The translations under genes were made by a program, and so were the position numbers. A DNA stretch of 64,000 bases, taken from positions 1-64,000 of the forward strand of contig NZ_CARBVX010000006.1 of NCBI RefSeq assembly GCF_948948975.1. Reading direction: 5' to 3'. This DNA comes from an uncultured Lactobacillus sp. GTDB lineage: Bacteria > Bacillota > Bacilli > Lactobacillales > Lactobacillaceae. Below the pieces are notes generated by a model. It was not told the origin of the DNA and did not search any database. It saw only the letters and a list, made by a program, of their open reading frames with translations. Within the stretch, counting starts at the first letter, position 1. Each line of letters starts with the position of its first letter. Shown one piece after another: positions 35,143-43,963 of this stretch.

Positions 35143-36438
35143 ATGTTAGAACGTTATACTCGTCCAGAAATGGGCAAAATTTGGTCCTTAGAAAATAAAT
35201 ACGCTGCTTGGTTAAAGGTAGAAATCGCTGCAACTAACGCATGGGCAGAACTTGGTGAAGTGCCAGAAGCAGATGCTAAGAAGATTGCAGACAATGCTTC
35301 TTTTACTGTTGAGCGTGTTTCAGAACTTGAAGCCATTACCCACCATGATGTGGTTGCTTTTACGAGAACAGTTTCTGAAAGTTTAGGTGAAGAGAAGAAG
35401 TGGGTTCACTTCGGTTTAACTTCAACTGATGTTGTGGATACTGCACAAGGTTATATCTTAAAGCAAGCTAATGAGATCATTTTGAAAGACTTAGAGGCTT
35501 TAAAAGAAACTATTGCCGAAAAAGCTAAGAAATACAAATACACTGTTGAAATGGGCCGTACTCACGGTGTTCAAGCAGAACCAACTACTTTTGGTTTGAA
35601 GCTTGCTCGCTGGTATGCCGAGATTAACCGTGACATTGAACGCTTTAAAGCAGCCGCTAAAGATGTAGAATCTGGTAAGATTTCTGGTGCCGTTGGTACT
35701 TTTGCCAATGTGCCACCAGCAGTTGAAACTAGCGTTTTAAAGCAATTAGGTTTAACTCAACAACCTGTAACTAGTCAAGTTTTGCCAAGAGACTTACATG
35801 CTTACTACATTGCTACAATTGCTTTAATCGCAACAAGTATTGAGAACTGGGCTACTGAAATTCGTGGACTGCAAAGAAGTGAAATTCACGAAGTTGAAGA
35901 ACACTTTAGAGCTGGTCAAAAAGGCTCTTCTGCAATGCCTCATAAGCATAATCCAATTGGTTCTGAGAACTTATCCGGTATGGCTAGAGTAATGCGTGGC
36001 TACATGGTACCAGCTTATGAAGATGTAGCTTTATGGCATGAAAGAGATATTTCTCATTCAAGTGCTGAACGTGTAATTTTACCTGATGCAACCATTGGAA
36101 TTGACTACATGTTAAACCGCTTCAACCGCATCTTAACCAACTTGGATGTTTTCCCAGAAACAATGCTCAAGAATATGGATCGCACTTATGGTTTGATCTA
36201 TTCACAACGTGTGCTTTTGAAGTTAATTGATGAAGCAGGTTTATCTCGTGAAAAGGCCTATGACATTGTGCAAAAGCTTGCTAATAAGTCTTGGCAAGAA
36301 CAAACTTCATTTAGAAAGTTAATTGAAGACAGTGAAGTTATGGATTACTTGTCTGAAGAAGATCTAGACGATGCTTTTGATTATCACTATCACTTGAAGC
36401 ATGTTGATGAAATTTTTGAAAAGTGCGGCTTAGATTAA
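35143..36438 (+). CDS. purB: Adenylosuccinate lyase
   Basis: A 431-residue fumarase/aspartase-superfamily enzyme that removes fumarate from adenylosuccinate and from SAICAR. The signature [20 protein letters not shown] (about residues 263-282) holds the catalytic serine loop, and [16 protein letters not shown] is conserved. It begins 3 bases after purA, so translation is coupled. A terminator follows. Confidence 0.97.
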   Translation: MLERYTRPEMGKIWSLENKYAAWLKVEIAATNAWAELGEVPEADAKKIADNASFTVERVSELEAITHHDVVAFTRTVSESLGEEKKWVHFGLTSTDVVDTAQGYILKQANEIILKDLEALKETIAEKAKKYKYTVEMGRTHGVQAEPTTFGLKLARWYAEINRDIERFKAAAKDVESGKISGAVGTFANVPPAVETSVLKQLGLTQQPVTSQVLPRDLHAYYIATIALIATSIENWATEIRGLQRSEIHEVEEHFRAGQKGSSAMPHKHNPIGSENLSGMARVMRGYMVPAYEDVALWHERDISHSSAERVILPDATIGIDYMLNRFNRILTNLDVFPETMLKNMDRTYGLIYSQRVLLKLIDEAGLSREKAYDIVQKLANKSWQEQTSFRKLIEDSEVMDYLSEEDLDDAFDYHYHLKHVDEIFEKCGLD

Positions 36439-36451
36439 GATAGAAGTAAGA

Positions 36452-36493
36452 ACGTTTTGTTAGATATAATTGTGTCTGACAAGGCGTTTTTTG
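36452..36493 (+). terminator. Terminator of purAB
   Basis: ACGTTTTGTTAGA / TCTGACAAGGCGT stem with G-T pairs, then T-run. Confidence 0.8.
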
Positions 36494-36506
36494 TTTTGGA
36501 GGAATC

Positions 36507-36962
36507 ATGAAAGCTGAACATTCTGCAGGCGCTATTATCTGGCGTAAAAATAATGAAGAAATCGAATATTTGTTAATTCAAAGTCAACCATATAAACAAT
36601 TCAAGAGTGCTTGGGCATTTTCAAAGGGACATCTTGAAGCAGGTGAGACAGAACGGGATGCTGCAAAGAGAGAAGTCTTTGAAGAAGTAGGATTAAAGCC
36701 TGAATTTAATTTTGATTTTCATGAGAGTTATTCATACAAGGTCACTAGCGAAATCGAAAAGACAGTAACTCTATTTTTAGCCAAATATAGAGCTGACCCA
36801 AAAATAAAACGGCAAGAAAGTGAAATTAGGTCGACTGAATGGTTAAATTATCGAGCTGCTCAGGAAAGAATTAGGAAGCAGAACTTTAAGGAATTTAAAT
36901 CTGAAGGCTTGTCAGCAATCTTGGATAAGGCTAATGATTATTTGGTGAATCGTGAGGGATAG
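36507..36962 (+). CDS. Nudix hydrolase, Ap4A-hydrolase type
   Basis: A 151-residue Nudix protein. The box is complete: GHLEAGETERDAAKREVFEE followed by VGL (about residues 36-58). The N-terminal AGAIIWRKNNEEIEYLLIQS and lack of further domains resemble bis(5'-nucleosyl)-tetraphosphatases. It probably clears dinucleoside polyphosphates; the substrate is inferred. TTGGAGGAATC gives a strong ribosome binding site. Confidence 0.85.
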   Translation: MKAEHSAGAIIWRKNNEEIEYLLIQSQPYKQFKSAWAFSKGHLEAGETERDAAKREVFEEVGLKPEFNFDFHESYSYKVTSEIEKTVTLFLAKYRADPKIKRQESEIRSTEWLNYRAAQERIRKQNFKEFKSEGLSAILDKANDYLVNREG

Positions 36963-37084
36963 AAGAAAACACACTTTTGAAAAAATTAGACAGAAACTTA
37001 GGATTGGTTTTAAACCAGAGATATAGAGGAATTAACAACCAAAAGTAACTAATTAACACGAGTCAAATTAATCATCTAGATAAA

Positions 37085-37114
37085 GAATTCAGTTTTCTGA
37101 ATTATTTTTTTGTT
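37085..37114 (+). terminator. Terminator before rgg2
   Basis: GAATTCAG-TTTT-CTGAATT followed by T7. The remaining 36963-37084 holds no gene that I can support. Confidence 0.75.
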
Positions 37115-37161
37115 ATAAAATTAACAAAAAAATAAATAAAAGCAAATAAGGAGATGAGATT

Positions 37162-37980
37162 ATGAAAATTGGACAGGCGTTAAAAGAAGAACGTCAAAAA
37201 TTAGGCTTAACTCAGGAACAGATGATAAAGGGCATTATTAACAAGGGTCATTATTCAAAAATAGAGCGTGGATTAGAAAGTATTTCAATTGATACTTTAT
37301 TTAGAATTATTTTGAAACACCATATTGATATCAGTGATTTTTTTAATAAAGTTAAGTATGATTACTATACGTCTGAAGATAAAAAAGCTGAAGAATTGAA
37401 GCAAAAGATGTTGCATGCTTTTAATAACAATCAAAGGGAAAAAGTAGGAATTTATTTAAATGAAATCCTAGATTTAAAAGAGCATCAACTTTTTAAATAT
37501 CGAACAATAATTGCTATTGCTTCTTTAGAAAATAGCTTATCTGACTTAAGTTTAGCCTTTAAAAATAAAATAGTTACTAGATTTTCAGAACATGAAAATT
37601 GGGTGGAAAATATCGGTGCATTACAATTATTTTCTGATTGTATGAAAATATTTTCTTTAGAGCAAGTAGACTATTTTCTTGGTCAATTATTAAAACACTA
37701 TCAAAAGAATTCTTGTTCTGAGAGTATGAGGGAAAGAGTAGCAATTATTTGTAATAATTATCTTTGTTATTGCTATAAGCAAAAATTAAACGGAGATAAT
37801 ATTGAAGCTGCATTAGATTATTTAGCGAGCTTAGAAACGACTACTCATTTTTTGCTTTATCGAATTTGTCATGAGTTATATTTTAATTTATTTAGTGGGA
37901 ATACAGAAAAAGCAGCTCAAATAAAAAAATTGCTGATGAAATGTGGATATCAAGATTGTATGGAATATTGGCAAATTTAG
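37162..37980 (+). CDS. Rgg-family transcriptional regulator (rgg2)
   Basis: A 272-residue regulator: XRE helix-turn-helix at 1-65 (ALKEERQKLGLTQEQMIKGI...HYSKIERG) and an all-helical C-terminal domain of the RRNPP peptide-binding kind. AAGGAGATGAG gives a strong ribosome binding site. The next gene is a small membrane-anchored protein; a 28-base inverted repeat between them is a likely operator. It shares general layout with rgg1, rgg3 and rgg4. Confidence 0.85.
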   Translation: MKIGQALKEERQKLGLTQEQMIKGIINKGHYSKIERGLESISIDTLFRIILKHHIDISDFFNKVKYDYYTSEDKKAEELKQKMLHAFNNNQREKVGIYLNEILDLKEHQLFKYRTIIAIASLENSLSDLSLAFKNKIVTRFSEHENWVENIGALQLFSDCMKIFSLEQVDYFLGQLLKHYQKNSCSESMRERVAIICNNYLCYCYKQKLNGDNIEAALDYLASLETTTHFLLYRICHELYFNLFSGNTEKAAQIKKLLMKCGYQDCMEYWQI

Positions 37981-38038
37981 TTGTGTATAGCACAACATAA
38001 TGAATAAAAACTGAAAAAGCTGTGATAATTATAAACAA

Positions 38039-38066
38039 CAAATGATAAATATAAATTTATTATTTG
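38039..38066. promoter_or_regulatory. Inverted repeat, candidate Rgg2 operator/promoter
   Basis: CAAATGATAAAT-ATAA-ATTTATTATTTG, twelve base pairs with one G-T. It includes a TATAAA -10-like element (38050-38055) without a -35. The left 16 bases (AAATGATAAATATAAA) recur exactly after rgg3 at 56099-56114. Confidence 0.5.
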
Positions 38067-38097
38067 TGTAAGTATTTCTAGATAGGGAAAGTGAGCT

Positions 38098-38562
38098 ATG
38101 AAAAATAAAAAACTATTTGTAGCTACTTTTGTAGCATTATTGCTTTTCGTTGGTGGAGGAGCATGGTTTTATCATAATCAGACCACGGTTCCTGAGGAAT
38201 GGGTTGGTCAAAGCCTAATGACTTTAGAAAAAGAAGATAACAGGTTAAGTAATTCTTTTTATTTAATGTTTGATAAAAATACTGCTTATATTGCCACACG
38301 CTTAGGTGGCAATGAAGAGAGCAAGTCATCAAAATTAAGTAAAGATATTTTAAATGCCTTTTCGAAGAATGGAAATACTCGACCACAAGCTGGTGAATGG
38401 GTGAAATTAGGACGGGTTAAAACTGAGCGATTGAAAGATGGCTATAAAATTAAAACAAGGAAAGTAACCTTTGATTTAAAAAAGGCTTCCAATGGAGCAT
38501 ATCAAAGTCAAGATGGTACTTATTGGCAATTTGTCCCTAAAAAGGTGGTGGAAAATAAATAG
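38098..38562 (+). CDS. Membrane-anchored protein of unknown function (rgg2 target?)
   Basis: A 154-residue protein with one N-terminal membrane segment (LFVATFVALLLFVGGGAWFY) and a basic extracellular domain of beta-rich appearance (RKVTFDLKKASNGAYQSQDG). No lipobox. It lies directly behind rgg2 and the inverted repeat, so it is probably the regulated output. Family not recognised. Confidence 0.6.
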   Translation: MKNKKLFVATFVALLLFVGGGAWFYHNQTTVPEEWVGQSLMTLEKEDNRLSNSFYLMFDKNTAYIATRLGGNEESKSSKLSKDILNAFSKNGNTRPQAGEWVKLGRVKTERLKDGYKIKTRKVTFDLKKASNGAYQSQDGTYWQFVPKKVVENK

Positions 38563-38602
38563 TAAAAATGGATATAAGTGATATTAATATTAACCGTATA
38601 CA

Positions 38603-38650
38603 AAAATATGCCTGATTAGACCAAGATAGATCTAATTAGGCATATTTTTT
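38603..38650. terminator. Bidirectional terminator
   Basis: AAAATATGCCTGATTAGA / TCTAATTAGGCATATTTT, between convergent genes. Confidence 0.92.
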
Positions 38651-38658
38651 ATGTTTAA

Positions 38659-39951
38659 TTATTGTTTCCAGCTAGCATCAAATTTTTGCTTGGCAGTCTG
38701 AATAGCTGGATTAATATTTTTCTTCTTTTTAGCATCAGCTAAGATTGCTTGCATACTTGCTTGAACTTGGTCATAAGCAGGTGTGGCATTCTTAGTTACT
38801 GGTAAGAAGTACAAGTCTTTAGTAGTCTCAGCCAAGATTGCTGGTACTTTACTTGTATTAAGTGACTTGTAAGCTTGTGAGTTTAGGACTTGCGTATTAA
38901 CTGGCATATAGCCGGTAGTTTTAGTCCAGTAGAATTGTTCTTTCTTACTGGTCAAGAATTTTAGATACTTGAAGGCAGCTGACTTTTGTCTAGCGCTAGC
39001 CTGGTTAAACATATAAATATCAGTTCCTTGTTGCGCATTAACCTTGCTTGGACGAGGGGCAATGCCAAATTGATATTCTTTCTTCAAGCCTTGTTTTAGA
39101 TATGCTTCATTAGCAGTTGAACCGATAAACATTGCTACCTTACCAGAATTAAATGGGGTAGACATATATTTTTCAGTACCAGCTTGCATGAAGTAGCCCT
39201 TACGAACCCCATCAGCGTAGTAGTCAATTACTTCTTTTGAATCTTTACCAGAAAAGTTAATCTTCTTAGTAAAGTTGATGCCTTTTTCCTTCATCCCCAA
39301 CATATAGTAATTGTTTAAAGCATCAAAACCAGCCCCAGTTACTTGATGGTCACTCTTTTGATAGATCTTTTCAGAAGCAGACTTAAGCTCACCCATTGTT
39401 TGCGGAACTTTGAGATTATATTGATCTAGTAAAGTCTTATTATAGAAAAGTACTTCAACTGACTTATTGAATGGGACTCCGTATTGAGTATTGTTAATTT
39501 TTGCGCCGTTCCAAAGTGCTTGCTTAATATTACTTTTAGCATAGGGGCCCCAGCCAAGGTCATCATTTTTAACATAAGGAGTGAGGTCAACTAGCATTTT
39601 TTGCTTAGCGGCATTATACAACCATCCTGGATAAGCCTGGGTGATAGTCGGCAAATTATCAGGTGATTGCATTGTTGAGGAAAGCTTAGACTGAAGATCC
39701 GCATAATTACCGCCTTGGCTTTCAAGCTTGATCTTGATTTTTGGATTTTCTTTTTCAAAGTCCGCAGTCATCTTCTTGAGGGCTTTTTCAGAAGAACCGG
39801 TTAATGAATACCAAAAAGTTACCGTAGTATTCTTGGTAATCTTAGTCGGAATTTTGCTACTAGACTCCTTAGTTTGAGTCTTAGAGCATCCAACTGCTAA
39901 AAGTGCCGTTCCAATTGCGGCAAGAGTTAACATCTTTTTTCTAAATTTCAT
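38659..39951 (-). CDS. Sugar-type ABC transporter substrate-binding lipoprotein, orphan
   Basis: A 430-residue family-1 extracellular solute-binding protein. Lipoprotein signal with cleavage before C22 (LLAVGCSK). TVTFWYSLTGSSEKALKKMT and the tryptophan-rich PGWLYNAAKQKMLVDLTPYV resemble UgpB-like binders of glycerol-3-phosphate or oligosaccharide. No permease or ATPase gene is next to it, so it must use components encoded elsewhere. Ligand undetermined. Confidence 0.85.
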   Translation of the reverse strand: MKFRKKMLTLAAIGTALLAVGCSKTQTKESSSKIPTKITKNTTVTFWYSLTGSSEKALKKMTADFEKENPKIKIKLESQGGNYADLQSKLSSTMQSPDNLPTITQAYPGWLYNAAKQKMLVDLTPYVKNDDLGWGPYAKSNIKQALWNGAKINNTQYGVPFNKSVEVLFYNKTLLDQYNLKVPQTMGELKSASEKIYQKSDHQVTGAGFDALNNYYMLGMKEKGINFTKKINFSGKDSKEVIDYYADGVRKGYFMQAGTEKYMSTPFNSGKVAMFIGSTANEAYLKQGLKKEYQFGIAPRPSKVNAQQGTDIYMFNQASARQKSAAFKYLKFLTSKKEQFYWTKTTGYMPVNTQVLNSQAYKSLNTSKVPAILAETTKDLYFLPVTKNATPAYDQVQASMQAILADAKKKKNINPAIQTAKQKFDASWKQ

Positions 39952-40029
39952 TTTTCTTCTCCAGTCAATTCATTTTGACAGGTACTATTTTAACATGAAT
40001 TTAAAATTAGCCGAAAATTTTTAAAATAA

Positions 40030-40055
40030 TAAAAAACCATCCCTCATCGGATGGT
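40030..40055 (-). terminator. Terminator of the ABC-F gene
   Basis: CCATCC / GGATGG hairpin; T-run on the minus strand. Confidence 0.85.
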
Positions 40056-40061
40056 CAAAAA

Positions 40062-41987
40062 TTATTCAAATTCATCTAGTGCTTCTAAAGCATTTTCCCA
40101 GTCAGTATTTGCTTGATCTAGTTGCTCTTGAACAGCAGATAATTTTTCTTGAAGAGGTCCAAGCTTTTCAAATGAAGCCGCAATATCAGGGTTGGCCATC
40201 TCAGTTTGAATTTCTTGCTCTTCTGTTTCCAGCTTTTCAATTCTAGCTTCTGCATCACTAACAGCGCGTTCTAACTTACGTTTTTGTGAATCACGAGCCT
40301 TTTGTTCTTGATAGGAAAGTTTACCTTTATTTTGATTAGCACTAGTAGCACTTTCAGTTTGTTCAGCTTTTGCTTCTTGAACAGCCGCAGCTTGTTTAGC
40401 TTTTTCATCTAAGTAGTAGGAATAATTACCATTGTAAATCTTAGCGTGTCCATCACGAACTGAAATAATCTTATTAGCTAACTCATTAATAAAGTAACGG
40501 TCGTGAGAAACAAAGAGTAGGGTGCCGTCATAATTATCTAAAGCTTGTTCAAGCACCTCTTTTGCTTCAATATCTAAGTGGTTAGTTGGCTCGTCCATTA
40601 GTAGGAAGTTGTCTTTTTCAAGAGACAAAACAGTTAGAGTTAAACGAGCTTTTTGTCCACCCGATAATTGCCCAACTGTCTTATCAATATCTTCAGCAGT
40701 AAATAAGAAGGAAGCTAAGATTGAACGAACGTCTTTTTCTGGCATGGTCTTGTGACGATCCCAAATGGTATCAAGGACTGTCTTTGAAGGATCAAGACTT
40801 TGAAGTTCTTGATCGTAGTAACCAATGTCTAAACTAGCACCATACTTAATTGAACCATCTTTAGGCTCAAGTTTTTTCATAATTGTTTTAAGTAAGGTAG
40901 ATTTACCAATTCCGTTTGGCCCGATAATCGCAACTCGGTCATTTTTATTAACTTGAAAGTCAATGTCAGAAACCATAGTTTTATCTGGATAACCGATAGT
41001 TAAGTCTTTGGCAATTAAGACTTCTTTTCCTGAAGGACGGTCACTAATAAAGTTAATGCGAACTTTTTGCTTGTGCTTAGGTGGTTTAATTCGCTCCATC
41101 TTGTCTAAGGCTTTACGTCTACTTTGAGCACGTTTGGTAGTAGAAGCACGAACTAAGTTCTTTTGAATGAACTCTTCTTCTTTTTTGATTTTTTCTTGTT
41201 GCTTCTCATAGGCAGCTTCTTGCTGGTTATCCATCAATTCACGTTCTTTAACGTATTGACTATAGTTACCCTTAAAAGTAGTTAGTTTTCCAAAGTTTAA
41301 TTCAAAGATTTGGTTAGCTAAGTGATCTAAGAAGTACTGGTCGTGAGAAACAGTAATAATTGCGCCTTGGTAGTTCTTCAAAAATGCTTCTAACCAATCT
41401 AAAGTATCTAAGTCAAGATAGTTAGTAGGTTCGTCTAGCAAGAGAACTGGTGGCTTTTGCAACAGTAATTTCACAAAAGCAAGGCGTGTTTTTTCACCAC
41501 CAGAAAGAGTTCCGATAACTTTCTGCCACGTATTTTCTTTAAAATTGAAACCGTTAAGAATGCTCTTAATTTCAGCTTGATAAGTAAAGCCGCCTTCTTG
41601 TTCAAAGTCATAGGCAAGCTGGTCATAGCGTTTGAGCAGGTCTTCATCTTCAGGATGCTCAGCAATTTGTTCCTGCATTTTGGTAATGCGTTTATTTTTT
41701 TCAATTAAATTATCAAACACAGTAAGCATTTCGTCCCAGATAGTCTTGTTTTCATCAAGGGCATTTTCCTGGGCAATGTAGCCGACTTTTAATCCCTTAT
41801 TAATGGTAAATTGACCACTAGTTGGTTCTTGTTGGCCAGTCATAATCTTTAATAAGGTAGTTTTTCCTGCTCCATTAGGACCAACCAGACCAATTCTGGC
41901 ATTATCAGGAACAGAAAAAGAAATGTTACTGAAAATAGTGTTGCCTCCGAAACGTTGTTCGAGGTCTTGAGCTTGTGCAATAATCAT
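40062..41987 (-). CDS. ABC-F family ATPase, YdiF-like
   Basis: A 641-residue protein with two ABC domains and no membrane segment. Walker A GPNGAGKTT (about 36-44) and GPNGIGKST (about 358-366), signatures LSGGEKTR and LSGGQKAR, Walker B LLLDEPTNYLD and LLMDEPTNHLD. The linker (about 240-320) is rich in K/R and E. The C-terminal 90 residues form a coiled coil. ABC-F proteins act on the ribosome. Proximity to rex mirrors B. subtilis ydiF, so housekeeping translation support is more likely than antibiotic resistance. Confidence 0.9.
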   Translation of the reverse strand: MIIAQAQDLEQRFGGNTIFSNISFSVPDNARIGLVGPNGAGKTTLLKIMTGQQEPTSGQFTINKGLKVGYIAQENALDENKTIWDEMLTVFDNLIEKNKRITKMQEQIAEHPEDEDLLKRYDQLAYDFEQEGGFTYQAEIKSILNGFNFKENTWQKVIGTLSGGEKTRLAFVKLLLQKPPVLLLDEPTNYLDLDTLDWLEAFLKNYQGAIITVSHDQYFLDHLANQIFELNFGKLTTFKGNYSQYVKERELMDNQQEAAYEKQQEKIKKEEEFIQKNLVRASTTKRAQSRRKALDKMERIKPPKHKQKVRINFISDRPSGKEVLIAKDLTIGYPDKTMVSDIDFQVNKNDRVAIIGPNGIGKSTLLKTIMKKLEPKDGSIKYGASLDIGYYDQELQSLDPSKTVLDTIWDRHKTMPEKDVRSILASFLFTAEDIDKTVGQLSGGQKARLTLTVLSLEKDNFLLMDEPTNHLDIEAKEVLEQALDNYDGTLLFVSHDRYFINELANKIISVRDGHAKIYNGNYSYYLDEKAKQAAAVQEAKAEQTESATSANQNKGKLSYQEQKARDSQKRKLERAVSDAEARIEKLETEEQEIQTEMANPDIAASFEKLGPLQEKLSAVQEQLDQANTDWENALEALDEFE

Positions 41988-42052
41988 AATAATTTTCTCC
42001 TAGAGCTTATTTTAACATAGCAAATGTTTTAAATTTTATGAAAATATTATCT

Positions 42053-42060
42053 TTGTGAAA
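42053..42060. promoter_or_regulatory. Rex half-site-like motif
   Basis: TTGTGAAA matches the left half of the Rex operator TTGTGAA-N4-TTCACAA; the right half (GTTTCTTG) is poor. Autoregulation is possible. Confidence 0.25.
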
Positions 42061-42152
42061 ATTGTTTCTTGATTTATCCTTGAAGAATGCCTATTATTAG
42101 TTTGATTAGTAAATATTTCACATTTTTATTTTATGAAAGAAAGAGGCATCTC

Positions 42153-42797
42153 ATGGATGAAATTAAGATTCCTAAGGCTACCGCTAGACGCTTGCCACTT
42201 TATTACCGCTATTTAATTTTTTTGAATGATGAAGGAAAAGAGAAAGTATCTTCAACTGAATTAGCTGAAGCTGTACAAGTAGACAGTGCTTCAATTCGTC
42301 GAGATTTTTCTTATTTTGGTGCATTAGGTAAGCGTGGATACGGTTATGACGTTAAGAACTTACTTAATTTCTTTAAAAAGATTTTAAATCAAGATACCTT
42401 AACCAATGTTGCCTTAGTTGGTGTTGGTAACATGGGTCATGCGCTTTTAAATTATAACTTTAAGCGTACTAATAATATCAGAATTAGTGCTGCTTTTGAT
42501 ATTAATCCTGAAATTACTGGAACAATTATGTCAGGTGTGCCGGTTTATGACATGAGTGAGATGAAGAAGCAATTGCGTGAACAGCAGATTACCATTGCTA
42601 TTCTCTGTGTTCCTCAAACTGCAGCTCAAAAGACAGCTAATGAAATGTTTGAAGCTGGAATTAAGGGAATTATGAACTTCACGCCGCTTCGTTTATCTGC
42701 TCCATCTAGTGTTCGAGTTCAAAATGTTGACTTAGCCACTGAACTTCAAACTTTGATCTACTTTTTGGATGCAGATAAAGATAAGAACAAAAAATAA
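42153..42797 (+). CDS. rex: Redox-sensing transcriptional repressor Rex
   Basis: A 214-residue Rex. N-terminal winged helix ([20 protein letters not shown]...[20 protein letters not shown]) and a C-terminal Rossmann fold with [13 protein letters not shown], which senses NADH/NAD+. NADH releases it from operators of fermentation genes. I chose ATG 42153: AGAGG lies upstream and the family starts here; the open frame to 42087 is upstream sequence. Confidence 0.94.
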   Translation: MDEIKIPKATARRLPLYYRYLIFLNDEGKEKVSSTELAEAVQVDSASIRRDFSYFGALGKRGYGYDVKNLLNFFKKILNQDTLTNVALVGVGNMGHALLNYNFKRTNNIRISAAFDINPEITGTIMSGVPVYDMSEMKKQLREQQITIAILCVPQTAAQKTANEMFEAGIKGIMNFTPLRLSAPSSVRVQNVDLATELQTLIYFLDADKDKNKK

Positions 42798-42820
42798 TTT
42801 ACTATAATATCGTATTGGTG

Positions 42821-42850
42821 CACAAGTTTACATAAGCTTGTGTATTTTTT
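42821..42850 (+). terminator. Terminator of rex
   Basis: CACAAG / CTTGTG hairpin with TATTTTTT. Confidence 0.75.
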
Positions 42851-42936
42851 ATGTGCTTTTATTTGTAATTAAATAGAAAATAATTTTAAGATATATGAGC
42901 ATAGAAAAATTATGAGATAGAAATAAGGTAGATAAA

Positions 42937-43503
42937 ATGATTAAAAAACTTGCAGTATATTGTGGTGCAAGGACTGGAAATCGTCCTGATTATACTAAGG
43001 CTGCCTATGATTTTGGTAAAAAAATGGCTGATCGTCAAATCGAATTAGTCTATGGTGGTGGAAAGTACGGTCTAATGCGTGCAGTTGCAGATGGTGTGTT
43101 AGAAAATGGCGGTATCGTTCACGGCATCATTACTGAAGAATTGAAAGATCGCGGTGCGGCTTACGATAAAGTACAAGATTTTCGTGTAGTTCCCAATATG
43201 GATAAGCGAAAAGATACGATGATGAATCTAGCTGATGGAATGGTAGCTTTACCTGGCAGTATTGGAACTTTAGAAGAAATAAGTCAGGCTATTTCTTGGA
43301 CTGCGATTGGAGACAATGCTAAGCCGGTAGCTTTTTATAATTATGAAGGTTTCTATGATTATTTAAATAAACTCCTTAAGCGGATGAATAAAGATGATTT
43401 TTTAGAAAATATCTACCTCAACGCCATTTATTTTGAAACTGATTTTGATAAAATTTTGCAGTTTATGGAAGATTATCAGGCTCCGGCTTATCGGCAGTAT
43501 TGA
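42937..43503 (+). CDS. LOG-family protein (nucleoside 5'-monophosphate phosphoribohydrolase-like)
   Basis: A 188-residue Rossmann-like protein of the lysine-decarboxylase-like/LOG group. VYGGGKYGLMRAVADG and LPGSIGTLEEISQAISW are the diagnostic motifs (usual PGGxGTxxE appears as PGSIGTLEE). Bacterial homologues remove ribose-5-phosphate from AMP-type nucleotides. It overlaps the putative start region of the next gene, so they may be coupled. Confidence 0.88.
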   Translation: MIKKLAVYCGARTGNRPDYTKAAYDFGKKMADRQIELVYGGGKYGLMRAVADGVLENGGIVHGIITEELKDRGAAYDKVQDFRVVPNMDKRKDTMMNLADGMVALPGSIGTLEEISQAISWTAIGDNAKPVAFYNYEGFYDYLNKLLKRMNKDDFLENIYLNAIYFETDFDKILQFMEDYQAPAYRQY

Positions 43504-43532
43504 TGTGTTTTAAGCCTAAGAAGGTAGCGCAA

Positions 43533-43847
43533 ATGACAAAGAAAATTTTACTTTCCTGCGCTGGCGGTTTTTCAACATCTCTTTTAGTTAACAGAATGAA
43601 AGAAGCTGCTGAGGCAGAAGGCAAAGATTATAAAATTAAAGCAGTATCGGCAGCACAAATTGAAGGTATCTGTGAGCAAGATGCACCAGACTGCATTTTA
43701 ATTGGACCGCAAATTAGCTATATGATCGATCAATTGAAAGAAATTGCGAACAAGCATCATGTTCCCTTAGAGGTGATTGGGATGCAGGATTACGGCACCA
43801 TGAATGGGAAGAATGTCATTGCGCAGGCTGAGAGATTGTTTAAGTAG
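43533..43847 (+). CDS. PTS lactose/cellobiose-type IIB component
   Basis: A 104-residue EIIB with the phosphorylated cysteine in ILLSCAGGFSTSLLV (about residue 9) and GPQISYMIDQLK. I chose ATG 43533 after AAGAAGG; the frame to 43500 would add an atypical basic stretch. No IIA or IIC gene is adjacent, so it is a stand-alone IIB, unlike the complete system at 47.3 kb. Sugar unknown. Confidence 0.85.
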   Translation: MTKKILLSCAGGFSTSLLVNRMKEAAEAEGKDYKIKAVSAAQIEGICEQDAPDCILIGPQISYMIDQLKEIANKHHVPLEVIGMQDYGTMNGKNVIAQAERLFK

Positions 43848-43868
43848 CCACAAGTTATATTTATATAG

Positions 43869-43897
43869 GTCCTCAATTATTTGGGGGCTTTTTTTCT
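43869..43897 (+). terminator. Terminator after the stand-alone PTS IIB
   Basis: GTCCTCAA / TTTGGGGGC hairpin (with G-T pairs) followed by T7. Confidence 0.75.
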
Positions 43898-43921
43898 TTG
43901 ACAATATACACTAGAATAAAA

Positions 43922-43935
43922 ATAAAGCGCTATCA
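43922..43935. promoter_or_regulatory. CRE (CcpA site) of the LevR-like regulator gene
   Basis: ATAAAGCGCTATCA matches TGWAARCGYTWNCW at 12 of 14 positions. TTGACA at 43898-43903 is a -35 candidate. Confidence 0.5.
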
Positions 43936-43963
43936 TAGCTAGTGCATAGGTTGGAGAACTAGA

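Noticed and set aside
38042..38071. Nine-codon frame MININLLFV after rgg2 as a SIP-like signal
   Set aside because: No ribosome binding site, and it lies inside the inverted repeat that looks like an operator.
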